Part shown: positions 7,912-16,806 of the stretch, in pieces | Numbering within the stretch: position 1 is the stretch's first letter | Layout of the letters: the number at the start of each line of letters is the position of its first letter | Source: Pedobacter sp. BMA | GTDB lineage: Bacteria > Bacteroidota > Bacteroidia > Sphingobacteriales > Sphingobacteriaceae | Reading direction: 5' to 3' | DNA length: 64,000 nt | Assembly (NCBI RefSeq): GCF_001027745.1 | Contig: NZ_LECU01000004.1 | Span: 310,001-374,000 of the forward strand | Notes under the pieces: generated by a model | Database searches by the model: none | What the model was told of the DNA's origin: nothing | Seen by the model: the letters and a program-made list of their open reading frames with translations, nothing else | Made by a program: the position numbers and the translations under genes

Positions 7912-10356
7912 TTATTGAATACCCCATTTATCGGCAAGCATTTTGATGAAATAGCCGCCAACAACACTCCTTGCCTGAAAGCCACTCATTCTTCCGTCTG
8001 TTGTTTCATGCCAGTCGCTCAATGGCACTTTACTTTCCGTTTCTGTAGCGTAACGGTAAACCGGATGGATAAACTTTTCGAAATCGACTTTGTTATCGGT
8101 TAACGTTGCGGTCCACATGATCCAGTCGGACTTGGTATAGGTTCTGCGACTATCCAATGGCAGGCCAAACTCCTTTTGTTTTTTTAGATAGAAAGCAATT
8201 TCCTTGTTATAAACGGCAACCGGAAAAAGGTCGAGCTTCAGTAACTTATCCCAGATCAGGTTATACTTCTGGCTCCAGGTATTTTTATCATTGAACGTAA
8301 GCGCATAGTGGTCGCCATCATCAGCGAGCTTCATCCAATCTTGTGCCATCTTAAGTGCTGCATTCCTGTATTTTGTAGCTACATCCGTTTTACCGAGTTG
8401 CTGCGCCATCTGCGCATATCCGCCAAGGGCAACAATGGCTTTAACAGAAAGATTTGAATTTCTGGCCAGGTGACCGGCAAAATCATCTGTACACAATTGG
8501 TTTGCAGGATCGAAGCCTTCCCGTAATAAATAATCGGCCCATACTGACATGACTTCCCAGTGTTTGGCTGCGTAGCCGGTATTGCCTTCTGCTTTAGTAA
8601 TAGCAGCGGTGAGGATGATCATATTTCCAGCTTCTTCAACCGGCATATCTTCACCATATGTTTGCCCGTTTGCGATGGGATATGTACCTAAATCATGAGC
8701 GGCGAAAGGCTTTTTCCACTTCCCGCTTTCCGAATAATAGAAAATGCCGTTTAACATTCCTTTCAACAATTCCGGGCTGTAAAGGAGGTATTGCGGAGCA
8801 GACGGATAGGTAACATCAACGGTGTTTATTGAACCATTACTGAAGTTTTCTTTAGACAAGAAAAGGATGTCGCCATTTGGTGCATAAACAATTTTATGTG
8901 CGGCTATGCTCTGGCGATAAGCCAGCTTGCAGAGGTCGGCATATTCTTTACCCCCTGATTTAACTGCATCAGTGTATAACTGGTTATCAAAAGCAGCACA
9001 TTTATTTTTAAGCAATGCATAATCGGCACTGGCCTGCTTCAGCTGATCTTCAAAATTCTGCTTACCCGATTTGTTCCAAACCGGTAATAGCTGTGTTTTG
9101 AAATACTCAACCGGCCTGACATCATCATAGCCGAACATCACATATTTCTCTACGGCAGTCTCATTGATCAAACCAAAAGGAATTACAGTGCCTAGATTTA
9201 TATTTTTACTATTTAGTATTTGCTTTTGTGCAGGATAATCACCTTTTACAAATGCGCTCAAGCTGGCTCCCTGTGGGGATAAAAATTGTTTTGCACCAAA
9301 CTTTTCAGGTACTGCGACATACAGATACCCCCAATCGATTCGAACATCATCACCCCTTTTTTTCAAGACAGGTTGTTCTACTGTTCCGGCTTTGAGTATG
9401 GCCAGGCCACCCGACTTTTTGCTCCAGGCAGATACCGGCTGGGCGGGAGCGTTGACAGCAATATTTGATGACGCGCTGAGATAAACATCAACATTGTGAG
9501 CCTTAGCATCATTTGATTTTACGGCATAACTCACATAACTAACCGGTCGTGCGGTTAATTGAATATCGTTCAGCAAAAGTGGAGAAGTAAAATTTACCTG
9601 CAGGTCGACACCACCGCATTTAAAGGTAAATGCTGTAGTAGTAGCCTGTACATTAACGTTCGTTTGTTTGGCTAGTTGTATTGGAAGCTTTGTTTCCTCT
9701 TCTTCTACAATTCCGGCATCGAGGTGCCTCGCGCTGGCAGTATTTTTTACCTGGATTGCCAGTAAGTTTTCGCCCATTTTGAGCAGACCGTCAGGGATAG
9801 GAATATAAATATAATCAGAAACGTAATCATTCTTTTTATAAATTAATTTATCATTGACGTAAACCATTACATGATCGTCGTGATTAAGTTTCAGCACTTT
9901 TTTCCCTGGAGATAGATTAGTTAAAGTAAATTTTCTCCTGAAATAAAGATCATCTGTGTTCCATTTTGTTTTTGCTCGCTGATCGTCTCCGAAGGGTGCT
10001 TCCGCACTTTTCCAGGAGGCATCATTGTAGCTTATATTTTCCCATCCTTTATCCGGCTGACTAAAAGTGTACTTTGCCTGATAGCGGGATTCGTCGGTTG
10101 CCGGAAGTAGTTGTTTATAGTTCTTCGGTTCATTACCCAGGAAACGGTAATACTTATCATCTACTTTAATCAATCCTATCAGGGATTGTTCTTTGCCTGT
10201 CCAGTGTTTGGTAACCGACTGATTGAGCCCATCACCAAATGACCATATACTGAAATAGCTGTCGTGGGTGATTAAGGGATAAGCCGGTGCTTTGTCCTGA
10301 GCTTTCAGTGTGCAAATAAAGAACGCACATAGTGCCAGTAGGGAAAGTTTTCTCAT
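7912..10356 (-). CDS. secreted glutaminase-A-like protein (DUF4964/DUF5127/DUF4965/DUF1793) with inserted beta-sandwich
   Basis: The product is 814 residues with a signal peptide (cut near LKAQ, 20). The N-terminal YPLITHDSYFSIWSFGD (26-42) and the later MFGYDDVRPVEYFK and DWIMWTATLTD segments match the four-part domain set found in fungal glutaminase A and many Bacteroidota proteins. Residues about 98-215 (KGWENISYNDASWKSAEAPF, LYFRRKFTL, HDDHVMVYVND, ENLLAIQVKN) look like an inserted galactose-binding-type beta-sandwich of the kind found in glycosidases. Bacteroidota members sit mostly in glycan loci, so a role on glycans or glycopeptides is as likely as glutaminase activity. It is the first gene of a unit with GH92, downstream of an operator at 10494. 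Confidence 0.8.
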   Translation of the reverse strand: MRKLSLLALCAFFICTLKAQDKAPAYPLITHDSYFSIWSFGDGLNQSVTKHWTGKEQSLIGLIKVDDKYYRFLGNEPKNYKQLLPATDESRYQAKYTFSQPDKGWENISYNDASWKSAEAPFGDDQRAKTKWNTDDLYFRRKFTLTNLSPGKKVLKLNHDDHVMVYVNDKLIYKKNDYVSDYIYIPIPDGLLKMGENLLAIQVKNTASARHLDAGIVEEEETKLPIQLAKQTNVNVQATTTAFTFKCGGVDLQVNFTSPLLLNDIQLTARPVSYVSYAVKSNDAKAHNVDVYLSASSNIAVNAPAQPVSAWSKKSGGLAILKAGTVEQPVLKKRGDDVRIDWGYLYVAVPEKFGAKQFLSPQGASLSAFVKGDYPAQKQILNSKNINLGTVIPFGLINETAVEKYVMFGYDDVRPVEYFKTQLLPVWNKSGKQNFEDQLKQASADYALLKNKCAAFDNQLYTDAVKSGGKEYADLCKLAYRQSIAAHKIVYAPNGDILFLSKENFSNGSINTVDVTYPSAPQYLLYSPELLKGMLNGIFYYSESGKWKKPFAAHDLGTYPIANGQTYGEDMPVEEAGNMIILTAAITKAEGNTGYAAKHWEVMSVWADYLLREGFDPANQLCTDDFAGHLARNSNLSVKAIVALGGYAQMAQQLGKTDVATKYRNAALKMAQDWMKLADDGDHYALTFNDKNTWSQKYNLIWDKLLKLDLFPVAVYNKEIAFYLKKQKEFGLPLDSRRTYTKSDWIMWTATLTDNKVDFEKFIHPVYRYATETESKVPLSDWHETTDGRMSGFQARSVVGGYFIKMLADKWGIQ

Positions 10357-10487
10357 CGTTATATTTGGTTCAAGGTGTTTAAGAATAAATCGATTTACTT
10401 CATCTAAGAGCCAGTTCGGGATTCTGCTACCAATTCTGAATTTTCTGTTGAGATGATTACTGCCTGATTAAGCCCTTTTAATCAAGT

Positions 10488-10514
10488 TAAAAGTAAAACG
10501 TTTTACTATTTCAA
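10488..10514 (-). promoter_or_regulatory. promoter and LacI-family operator of the DUF4965-GH92 unit
   Basis: A perfect TAAAACGTTTTA palindrome occupies 10494-10505. On the minus strand a -33 TTG (10514-10512), a 16-base spacer and a -7-like TACTTTTA (10495-10488) frame it, so the operator fills most of the spacer. The DUF4965 start is about 132 bases downstream of the -7 element; that leader shows nothing else clear. Confidence 0.68.
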
Positions 10515-10571
10515 TATTAGAGAATTTTAAACCATATTGGAACTATGGGATGTAATTTTTTCATTACAAGA

Positions 10572-11576
10572 TTATTCCCTTATAATGAGTTTGGCAGGAA
10601 TAATGATTTGCTGATCTTCCAATTTGGTTTTTGAGGATAATTGCTTAAGGATTAGCATAATTACGTTTTCTGCAATTTCTTCTAACGGCTGCTGAACGGT
10701 TGAAATGCCAGGGGTATGCAATTCAAATGCTTCGTGATCATCGTAGGCAATAACGGAAAAGTCTGCACCAATTTTTTTGTTGATTTTCTTGAGTACTTTT
10801 AAACCACTTATGGCTAAATAATTGGTGGCAAACAGTACTGCATCAATATTTTTATCATTGAAAAGCTCTTTAATTTGTCCGATGGTTTCATCCTCTTCCT
10901 GATTGAAATGTATTTTTAAAACAAGGTCATCGTTGTATGGAATGTTATGATCTTCGAGCGCTTTTCTGTATCCGTCGTAACGTTCGGTGATTTGCGGAAC
11001 ATTAATATCGGTTGTAACCAGGGCTATATTTTTCTTCCCTTGATTGATAAAACTTTCTATTGATTGATAAGAGGCATTAAAATGATCTGCACCAACATAA
11101 CTTGTACTAATCTCGGGCAGGTTCCTGTCGAAAAAGATAACGGGGTTTCCATCATTGATGAGCATCTGAATATCTTCCTCGATTCCTTTTATAGGAGAAA
11201 TGATATAAGCATCAACTTTACGCGATTTGAACATATTGATGAGTTCTTTTGCTTTATCAACGCTATTCTCGGTGCTGGAGTAAATAATTTTATAGCCTTT
11301 TTTATAGGCCTTGTCTTCTATTAAACGTGCGATACGAGAGAAGAAGGAGTTTGAGATGTCTTCAATGATCAGGCCGATAATATTAGAGTTACCGGTTCGT
11401 AAACTACGTGCAATTTGATTGGGTTTATAACCACTTTCTTCAATTATTTTCTGCACTTTATCGATTACGGCTTCGCTTATTGATTTTTCTTTGGCTTTAC
11501 CATTTATAATAAATGAAACAGTAGTAATTGATACATTTGCTTTAGTAGCAATATCTTTTATGGAAAGCGATTTCAT
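10572..11576 (-). CDS. LacI/GalR-family transcriptional repressor
   Basis: The product is 334 residues, the normal size. The N-terminal helix-turn-helix is SIKDIATKANVSITTVSFIING (5-26), and the hinge helix contains PNQIARSLRTG, with the conserved leucine that opens the central CG step of the operator. The rest is a periplasmic-binding-protein-like sugar sensor (IIGLIIEDISNSFFSRIA, ending ISTVQQPLEEIAE). It lies inside the glycan locus, between SusD2 and the DUF4965 gene. The recurrent palindrome TAAAACGTTTTA around it is the expected type of target, so it probably represses the lipoprotein-susC1, ROK and DUF4965-GH92 units until a sugar or sugar phosphate releases it. A weaker site at 11689-11698 suggests autoregulation. 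The inducer is not known. Confidence 0.92.
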   Translation of the reverse strand: MKSLSIKDIATKANVSITTVSFIINGKAKEKSISEAVIDKVQKIIEESGYKPNQIARSLRTGNSNIIGLIIEDISNSFFSRIARLIEDKAYKKGYKIIYSSTENSVDKAKELINMFKSRKVDAYIISPIKGIEEDIQMLINDGNPVIFFDRNLPEISTSYVGADHFNASYQSIESFINQGKKNIALVTTDINVPQITERYDGYRKALEDHNIPYNDDLVLKIHFNQEEDETIGQIKELFNDKNIDAVLFATNYLAISGLKVLKKINKKIGADFSVIAYDDHEAFELHTPGISTVQQPLEEIAENVIMLILKQLSSKTKLEDQQIIIPAKLIIRE

Positions 11577-11681
11577 TTGGCTTCAGTTCTATTTGGTAGT
11601 TAAACTCAAAGCTAAATAAAAAATGCAGCTTTCGAATTTTAACGGGTTATAAAAACGCAATTTAACATTTTTTATATTAAT

Positions 11682-11698
11682 CGTTTTAGAAACGTTTA
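11682..11698. promoter_or_regulatory. weak LacI-type operator upstream of lacI
   Basis: CGTTTTAGAAACGTTTA contains an AAACGTTT core at 11690-11697 and an overlapping CGTTTT-aga-AACG inverted repeat. It is about 105-115 bases upstream of the lacI start on the minus strand. The outer bases differ from the perfect sites (GAAACGTTTA), so binding is likely weaker, as is common for autoregulation. Confidence 0.45.
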
Positions 11699-11730
11699 TA
11701 CTTGAATGATTTCAATTCAGTTTGAAATAC

Positions 11731-11754
11731 AAAGGGCGCCTTGCGGCGCCCTTT
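11731..11754. terminator. hairpin after susD2
   Basis: AAAGGGCGCC-ttgc-GGCGCCCTTT is a 10-bp perfect stem with a 4-base loop, starting 9 bases after the susD2 stop codon at 11763. It is a strong GC-rich stem in an AT-rich region with a short T run on either strand. It likely ends the susC2-susD2 transcript before lacI. Confidence 0.8.
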
Positions 11755-11762
11755 TGTGAAGA

Positions 11763-13433
11763 TTAATATCCTGGGTTTTGGGTGAGTTTTGAGTTTAAAT
11801 CACGTTGTTGCTGAGGGATGGGAAACAGTGTCCGGGTTGCAGTAGAAGGTGTGTGATCCCACCATGTTCCTGTTGCAAATTTACCGAACCTGATTAAGTC
11901 GTCTCTGCGGAACCCCTCAAAGATGAATTCTCTTCCGCGCTCTGCCAATAAGCTATCTAAAGTTAACGTAGCAGTGGTATAAGCATGGCTTGGCCATGTG
12001 GCAGCAGTATAAGCACGTTGCTTGCAGGTATTGACTAGTGTTACTGCTTCTGCCGTAGCTGCACCACCGTTTTTACGCATGATGGCTTCAGCTTTAGCGA
12101 AGTAAATCCATGTCAGGCGATATATATTCCAGTCTGTGTTATTATAATTTGGATCTGGCTGTACAGCAGTTGTGTCGGTACCGTTTACAATAAAGCCGGC
12201 AATGGAATTACCCAGTCGGTATTTATTGAACCTCACCCCACTGTTTTCTTCTCCCTCACTCATGTTACTGGTTGTTGAACCGGTTACGTTTTTGCGAATG
12301 TTATCTACAAACACAAGTGGCTTACCAGCATATTCTACTGTACCTTCTACCGGAACTTTAGGGTTTGAAAATTTATACTGTGGACCGATTAACAACCATT
12401 CTTTTTTCCTCAAGTCGTCATTATCATAAGTATCATAAACGCCTGGAATTACCACAACGCCATCGTTACCATTTCTTCCGCCACCATAGATATCTCTTTG
12501 CGCGAAGTGAAAGAAATCGGCCGCAAAGCCTGGTTCAAAGTTTGCTCTTTTGTAATCGTATGCAATGGAGAAAATAACTTCTTTTGATAAGTCGTTGGTA
12601 TTTTTGAACTGATCCAAAATATTAGGATCTAAAGCCATTGCCCCATTTTGTCCACCCCCTTGATTTTTAATCAACATATCGGCAGCGGCGATACAATCGT
12701 CCCATCTTGGTGTACCTGTCCATACTTCAGCATTTAAGTAGAGTTCGACCAACATGGCGTAACCACCTGCCTGGCTCATCCTTCCCAGCATTGCTCTGGA
12801 GAGTTTAGGTGTTTTTTCAATATTTTCTTTGATTTCCTTTTCAATAAAATCAAACACCTGTTTTCTGGTTGAGGTTGCAGGATATTCACTCGTTGGCACG
12901 CTTCCGGTTGGTACGGTAAGGCTTATTGGAATGTTACCAAACAAATCCATCAATTTAAGATAGTGGAATGCCCGTAGCAGTTTAAGTTCGGCGATGTATG
13001 CATCTTTTTCGGCCTGTGTGATTCCCATATCAGCAATACTTCTGCTTTCCAGATTCTGTATCGGGCTGTTGCAGAGCCCCATTCCCCAATACATGAGGTT
13101 CCAGGCGTTGTTATAACCAGACTCGTCGACTGTCCAGGTGTGATAGTGCAATCTTTTCCACTGACCGCCATCTTCTCCGTGAGGCCCCTTTGTTGGCCAG
13201 GCCAGCTGATCTGCAGATAGTTCGGCCATGCGCCACCATCCGTTTTGTCCTGCCGGAGCCACCCATGCGTTGGCGTGCGTATATGGGCGTAACACAGCAG
13301 AAAGCACTTCGTTTTTATTGGTATAGAATACGTCAGCTGGAATCTGATCGTAGGCATTTTCATCCAGTTTCGTACACGCGAAGCTGAGTACTGAGAACAT
13401 GATTAATGCGATATATTTTAAATTACTTTTCAT
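11763..13433 (-). CDS. SusD/RagB-family surface glycan-binding lipoprotein (SusD2)
   Basis: The product is 556 residues from the chosen start MKSNLKYIALIMF. An upstream in-frame start at 13454 would overlap the susC2 stop and spoil the signal peptide. The lipobox is LSFAC with cysteine at 20, followed by TKLDENAYDQIP. A RagB N-terminal helical region (about 30-250, with ELKLLRAFHYLKLMDLFGNIP) and a C-terminal SusD domain ending RTLFPIPQQQRDLNSKLTQNPGY are visible; the last motif is the family hallmark. It works as the lid and binding partner of SusC2, whose stop codon lies 10 bases upstream. It is one of three SusD genes here; they differ in length and sequence. Confidence 0.94.
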   Translation of the reverse strand: MKSNLKYIALIMFSVLSFACTKLDENAYDQIPADVFYTNKNEVLSAVLRPYTHANAWVAPAGQNGWWRMAELSADQLAWPTKGPHGEDGGQWKRLHYHTWTVDESGYNNAWNLMYWGMGLCNSPIQNLESRSIADMGITQAEKDAYIAELKLLRAFHYLKLMDLFGNIPISLTVPTGSVPTSEYPATSTRKQVFDFIEKEIKENIEKTPKLSRAMLGRMSQAGGYAMLVELYLNAEVWTGTPRWDDCIAAADMLIKNQGGGQNGAMALDPNILDQFKNTNDLSKEVIFSIAYDYKRANFEPGFAADFFHFAQRDIYGGGRNGNDGVVVIPGVYDTYDNDDLRKKEWLLIGPQYKFSNPKVPVEGTVEYAGKPLVFVDNIRKNVTGSTTSNMSEGEENSGVRFNKYRLGNSIAGFIVNGTDTTAVQPDPNYNNTDWNIYRLTWIYFAKAEAIMRKNGGAATAEAVTLVNTCKQRAYTAATWPSHAYTTATLTLDSLLAERGREFIFEGFRRDDLIRFGKFATGTWWDHTPSTATRTLFPIPQQQRDLNSKLTQNPGY

Positions 13434-13443
13434 GATAATAAGT

Positions 13444-16400
13444 TTAGAAGCCAAGATTTAAACCGAACAGGAAGGATCTGGTACTTGGGTAAGCATTTCT
13501 GTTATCCACACCTGGGCCTAAGCCAGAATCCAGTACGAAATCAGGATCGTTACCGGTATAACCTGTAAGTGTGATTAAATTCTGACCAGTAGCATATACC
13601 CTTAGGTTTCTGATCAGCTTGGTTTTTAATTTGAAGTTATAGCCGATGGTAATTTCATCAATCTTCAGATTTGTTCCATCTTCAAGATAGTAGTCAGAGT
13701 ACATGTAAGTATCATTGATCTGACTATTCTTTTCGAAGGCTGTCCGCAAGTAGTTGCTTCCCTTGATGGAAGGATTTCCATAAGAGAGTTCAGTAGTGTT
13801 CAAAATATCATAATCGAACTTACCTCTAATAAACATTCTGAAGTCCCAGTTTTTATAAGAAAGATTAGCAGTAAAAGATGCGTAATATTTTGGGATAGCA
13901 TTACCAATTCTGGCTAAATCGGTCACGTTCGGATCTTTTGAATTGTTGATTTTGTCGTTACGAACAGCTTCTCCGTTCCTGTTAAAAAACAGCCATTTCC
14001 CTTCGGCATCAAAACCTGCGAAACGTTTACCCCAGAATTCGCCAAGTGGTGAACCTTCGTAGGTTGTGATAGCATCACCAAGATCGCCTGAACCGCCAAT
14101 TCCACCAAAAGTTTTGTATTTCACATCGAAAATATCATTTGAATAGCTCACCAGTTTATTGCTTAATGTACTACCGGTAAAGTCCATGCTAAAGGTTAGG
14201 TCTTTAGTTTTGATGGCTTCGTAACTTAGCGCCAGCTCGATACCCTTTGATGAAATGGTACCTACATTGGCATAAATATTGGCAAGAACGTAAGGGGGCT
14301 GCGGTGTAGTATAAAGATCCAGCAGGTCTTTAGTCGTACGATCAAAAACATCCAGCGCTCCTTTTAATTTGCTATTAAACAAAGTGAAGTCTGCTCCGAT
14401 ATTTAACTCGCGTTTGCTTTCCCATTTCAGATCGGGGTTAACGTTGGTAGTTGGTCCGTAGGTTTCTCTGTACGCACCGTCAGGGTAAATGTACCTGCCG
14501 CCGCCTCCCAATACTACTCTTGACGCATTATTAGAGAAGCCAGAGTTACCTGTTACCCCATAACCTGCGCGAAGTTTAAGGTAATTCACCCATTTTACAT
14601 TTTTCATGAAATTCTCATCAGAGATGTTCCAACCTGCGGAAACTGCCGGAAAGTTTCCCCATTTATTATTCACACCGAAGCGTGAGGATCCTTCCCGTCT
14701 TAAGATTAACTGAAGCAGATATTTGTTATCGAATGCATAATTAATTCTTCCAAAGAAAGCGATCAAGGTGTTATCATTTTTGAAACTTGTGGCTGTTGCC
14801 CTGCCATCTGTTAAAGCAACACCTGTGGTTAAATTATCTTCATGAAACTGATCATTGATAAAACCACGGTTACTCGCAGACTGGCCTTCTTCTACGTTAT
14901 AACGATAACTATATCCGGCTACTGCAGCCAGTGAGTGTTTTTCTTTAATTACCGTGTTGTATTGCAAGGTTGGCTCGAATGCAAATGCCTGAGAAAGGAA
15001 ATTGCCTTTGCTGGCGTAACCGCCACCAGGATAATCGGAATCTTCTACTGATCGTTCAGAAAAAATAGATGCCCAGGCACCATCAGTATAGCTATCTCTC
15101 TGTACCGATCCAAACACAGATCCTTTAAGTCCTTTAAAAAGGTCTATATCTGCCTTGATATCTGCGGAACTGGTTTGCTGTTGTCTTTTACTTCTTTCCT
15201 GCTGAAGGCGTGCATATTGATTTGTGCTTTGGTTATCGAAATAGAAACTACCATTAGGGTTATATATCCTTTTGGTAGGATTTTTTACCAATTCTTCTTC
15301 CCATCCGCTACCACCAAGTGTGTTGGCATTGTTGAAGTTAGAAGCCAGGTTCATCTGTACATTCAGCTTATCATTAAATCCTTTCTGATTTACATTTAAC
15401 CTTGCAGTATATTCTTTGCGGCCATTTTCCAGACCAATACCCTGTAGATCACGGTAGTTCAAACTTGCTCTGTAGTTTGTATTGTTTGATCCTCCTGAAA
15501 GGGATAAGTTGTGATTTTGAGACAGATTGTCTTTATTAATCAGGCTACCGTATAAATCTTCGTTTCCTCCGTAATCCGGGGCATCGATAAGCTTAGCTGC
15601 GATCTTTTGTCTGAATTCATCAGCTGTTAAGAAATCCAGTCTGTTCTGGATATATTCCTTTCTGAAATATGTTGAATAGTTGAACTGAGGTGCGCCTGGT
15701 TTGCCTTTTTTAGTTGTAATTAAAATAACCCCAGCATTAGCACTTGTACCATAGATGGCAGCACCTGAACCGTCTTTCAATACATCGACAGAAAGAATGT
15801 CATCCTGTTGCAGAAGATCAGGGTTACCACCTGGAATACCATCTATCACAAATAAAGGGCTTGAGCTTCCGGTTACGGTTACTGCCCCCCTTAATTGAAC
15901 GTTGACACCAGAATTTGGATTGGAACCACTCGTTCGGGTTAAGTTAAGTCCGGCAACCTTTCCCTGAATCAGATCGAGTGGATTTCGTGCACCACTTTGT
16001 CGGAACTGGGCCGTATCTACGTGGGCAACGGATGACGTCACCTCCTTCGTTTTGAGGGTACCGTAACCCACTACCACCACATCGTTAAGGTTCTGAGCAC
16101 CGGAAGGTACCAGACTAACGGTTAATGGTGTTGCACCATTTCCAGCGGGCATTGATTTAGACTGATAACCGATGTAACTGAACACCAAAACATCTGTAGG
16201 TGCTGAAACCGCAATGCTAAACTTACCGTTTTCCTGCGTTACTGTACCACCGGTTTTACCCTGGATTTTAATGCCGACACCGGGAAGGCCGAGTTTTTGT
16301 TCGTCGACTACCGTACCGGTTATTGTTTTCTGTCCGGCTGCTGCTGCAGGCGCGGCCGGGCTTGCCGTTGCTGGCGTAGCAGCCGGAGCTGGTGTTGGGG

Positions 16401-16629
16401 AAGTTGCCGGGCTCGCGCCACCTAAAGGGTTGACCGGTACTTTGACAGAATCGGCAGGTTTGGCAACAGGTGTTTTTTTTGTTGTGTCTCGCTTAGTTGT
16501 ATCTTGCTGAAAATAATAGAGGCTGTAATTGTTTTTACTGCTCTTTAATTTTGCAAACAACTGGGGGCTTGAAATTAGGATCAGGCATAGGATACCTGAC
16601 AACCTGGGTAGAATGTTTTTCATTGGCAC
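13444..16629 (-). CDS. SusC/RagA-family TonB-dependent transporter with Pro/Ala-rich N-terminal linker (SusC2)
   Basis: The product is 1061 residues. After the signal peptide (about 1-26) comes a charged stretch with two DTTK motifs and then a long linker rich in Pro, Ala and Thr (about 50-98), before the carboxypeptidase-regulatory-like domain (KTITGTVVDEQKLGLPGVGIKI, about 100-180). The plug follows (VVVGYGT, VQLRGAVTV, PLFVIDGIPGG, ISVDVLKDGSGAAIYG), then the barrel ending in SFLFGLNLGF. The linker is not usual in SusC proteins, and its DNA is clearly more GC-rich than its surroundings (about 16300-16450). It forms an operon with susD2. A degenerate operator CAAAACGATTTA (16726-16737) lies about 100 bases upstream. 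The start could also be the Met two codons later. Confidence 0.94.
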   Translation of the reverse strand: MPMKNILPRLSGILCLILISSPQLFAKLKSSKNNYSLYYFQQDTTKRDTTKKTPVAKPADSVKVPVNPLGGASPATSPTPAPAATPATASPAAPAAAAGQKTITGTVVDEQKLGLPGVGIKIQGKTGGTVTQENGKFSIAVSAPTDVLVFSYIGYQSKSMPAGNGATPLTVSLVPSGAQNLNDVVVVGYGTLKTKEVTSSVAHVDTAQFRQSGARNPLDLIQGKVAGLNLTRTSGSNPNSGVNVQLRGAVTVTGSSSPLFVIDGIPGGNPDLLQQDDILSVDVLKDGSGAAIYGTSANAGVILITTKKGKPGAPQFNYSTYFRKEYIQNRLDFLTADEFRQKIAAKLIDAPDYGGNEDLYGSLINKDNLSQNHNLSLSGGSNNTNYRASLNYRDLQGIGLENGRKEYTARLNVNQKGFNDKLNVQMNLASNFNNANTLGGSGWEEELVKNPTKRIYNPNGSFYFDNQSTNQYARLQQERSKRQQQTSSADIKADIDLFKGLKGSVFGSVQRDSYTDGAWASIFSERSVEDSDYPGGGYASKGNFLSQAFAFEPTLQYNTVIKEKHSLAAVAGYSYRYNVEEGQSASNRGFINDQFHEDNLTTGVALTDGRATATSFKNDNTLIAFFGRINYAFDNKYLLQLILRREGSSRFGVNNKWGNFPAVSAGWNISDENFMKNVKWVNYLKLRAGYGVTGNSGFSNNASRVVLGGGGRYIYPDGAYRETYGPTTNVNPDLKWESKRELNIGADFTLFNSKLKGALDVFDRTTKDLLDLYTTPQPPYVLANIYANVGTISSKGIELALSYEAIKTKDLTFSMDFTGSTLSNKLVSYSNDIFDVKYKTFGGIGGSGDLGDAITTYEGSPLGEFWGKRFAGFDAEGKWLFFNRNGEAVRNDKINNSKDPNVTDLARIGNAIPKYYASFTANLSYKNWDFRMFIRGKFDYDILNTTELSYGNPSIKGSNYLRTAFEKNSQINDTYMYSDYYLEDGTNLKIDEITIGYNFKLKTKLIRNLRVYATGQNLITLTGYTGNDPDFVLDSGLGPGVDNRNAYPSTRSFLFGLNLGF

Positions 16630-16725
16630 TCACTCGTTTAGTTTATAATTAGTTACATTTTGCGGCCAATGATGTAATAATTAATGGAACGTAGATGATT
16701 AATTTAATACGACCTGGATTTCCGC

Positions 16726-16737
16726 AAAACGATTTAG
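16726..16737. promoter_or_regulatory. degenerate LacI-type operator upstream of susC2
   Basis: CAAAACGATTTA matches TAAAACGTTTTA at 10 of 12 positions and lies about 97 bases before the susC2 start. It may tie susC2-susD2 to the same repressor, but a chance match in AT-rich DNA is quite possible. Confidence 0.3.
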
Positions 16738-16806
16738 TAACGCCTTTAAGGCATTATTGTTTTAGAAAAAATCAAATCGTACCTAAAATGTTACGCAATT
16801 ACAAAA

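Noticed and set aside
16214..16510. 98-codon plus-strand frame rich in Ala, Val and Gly
   Set aside because: It is the antisense of the Pro/Ala-rich linker of SusC2; the composition follows from that repeat.
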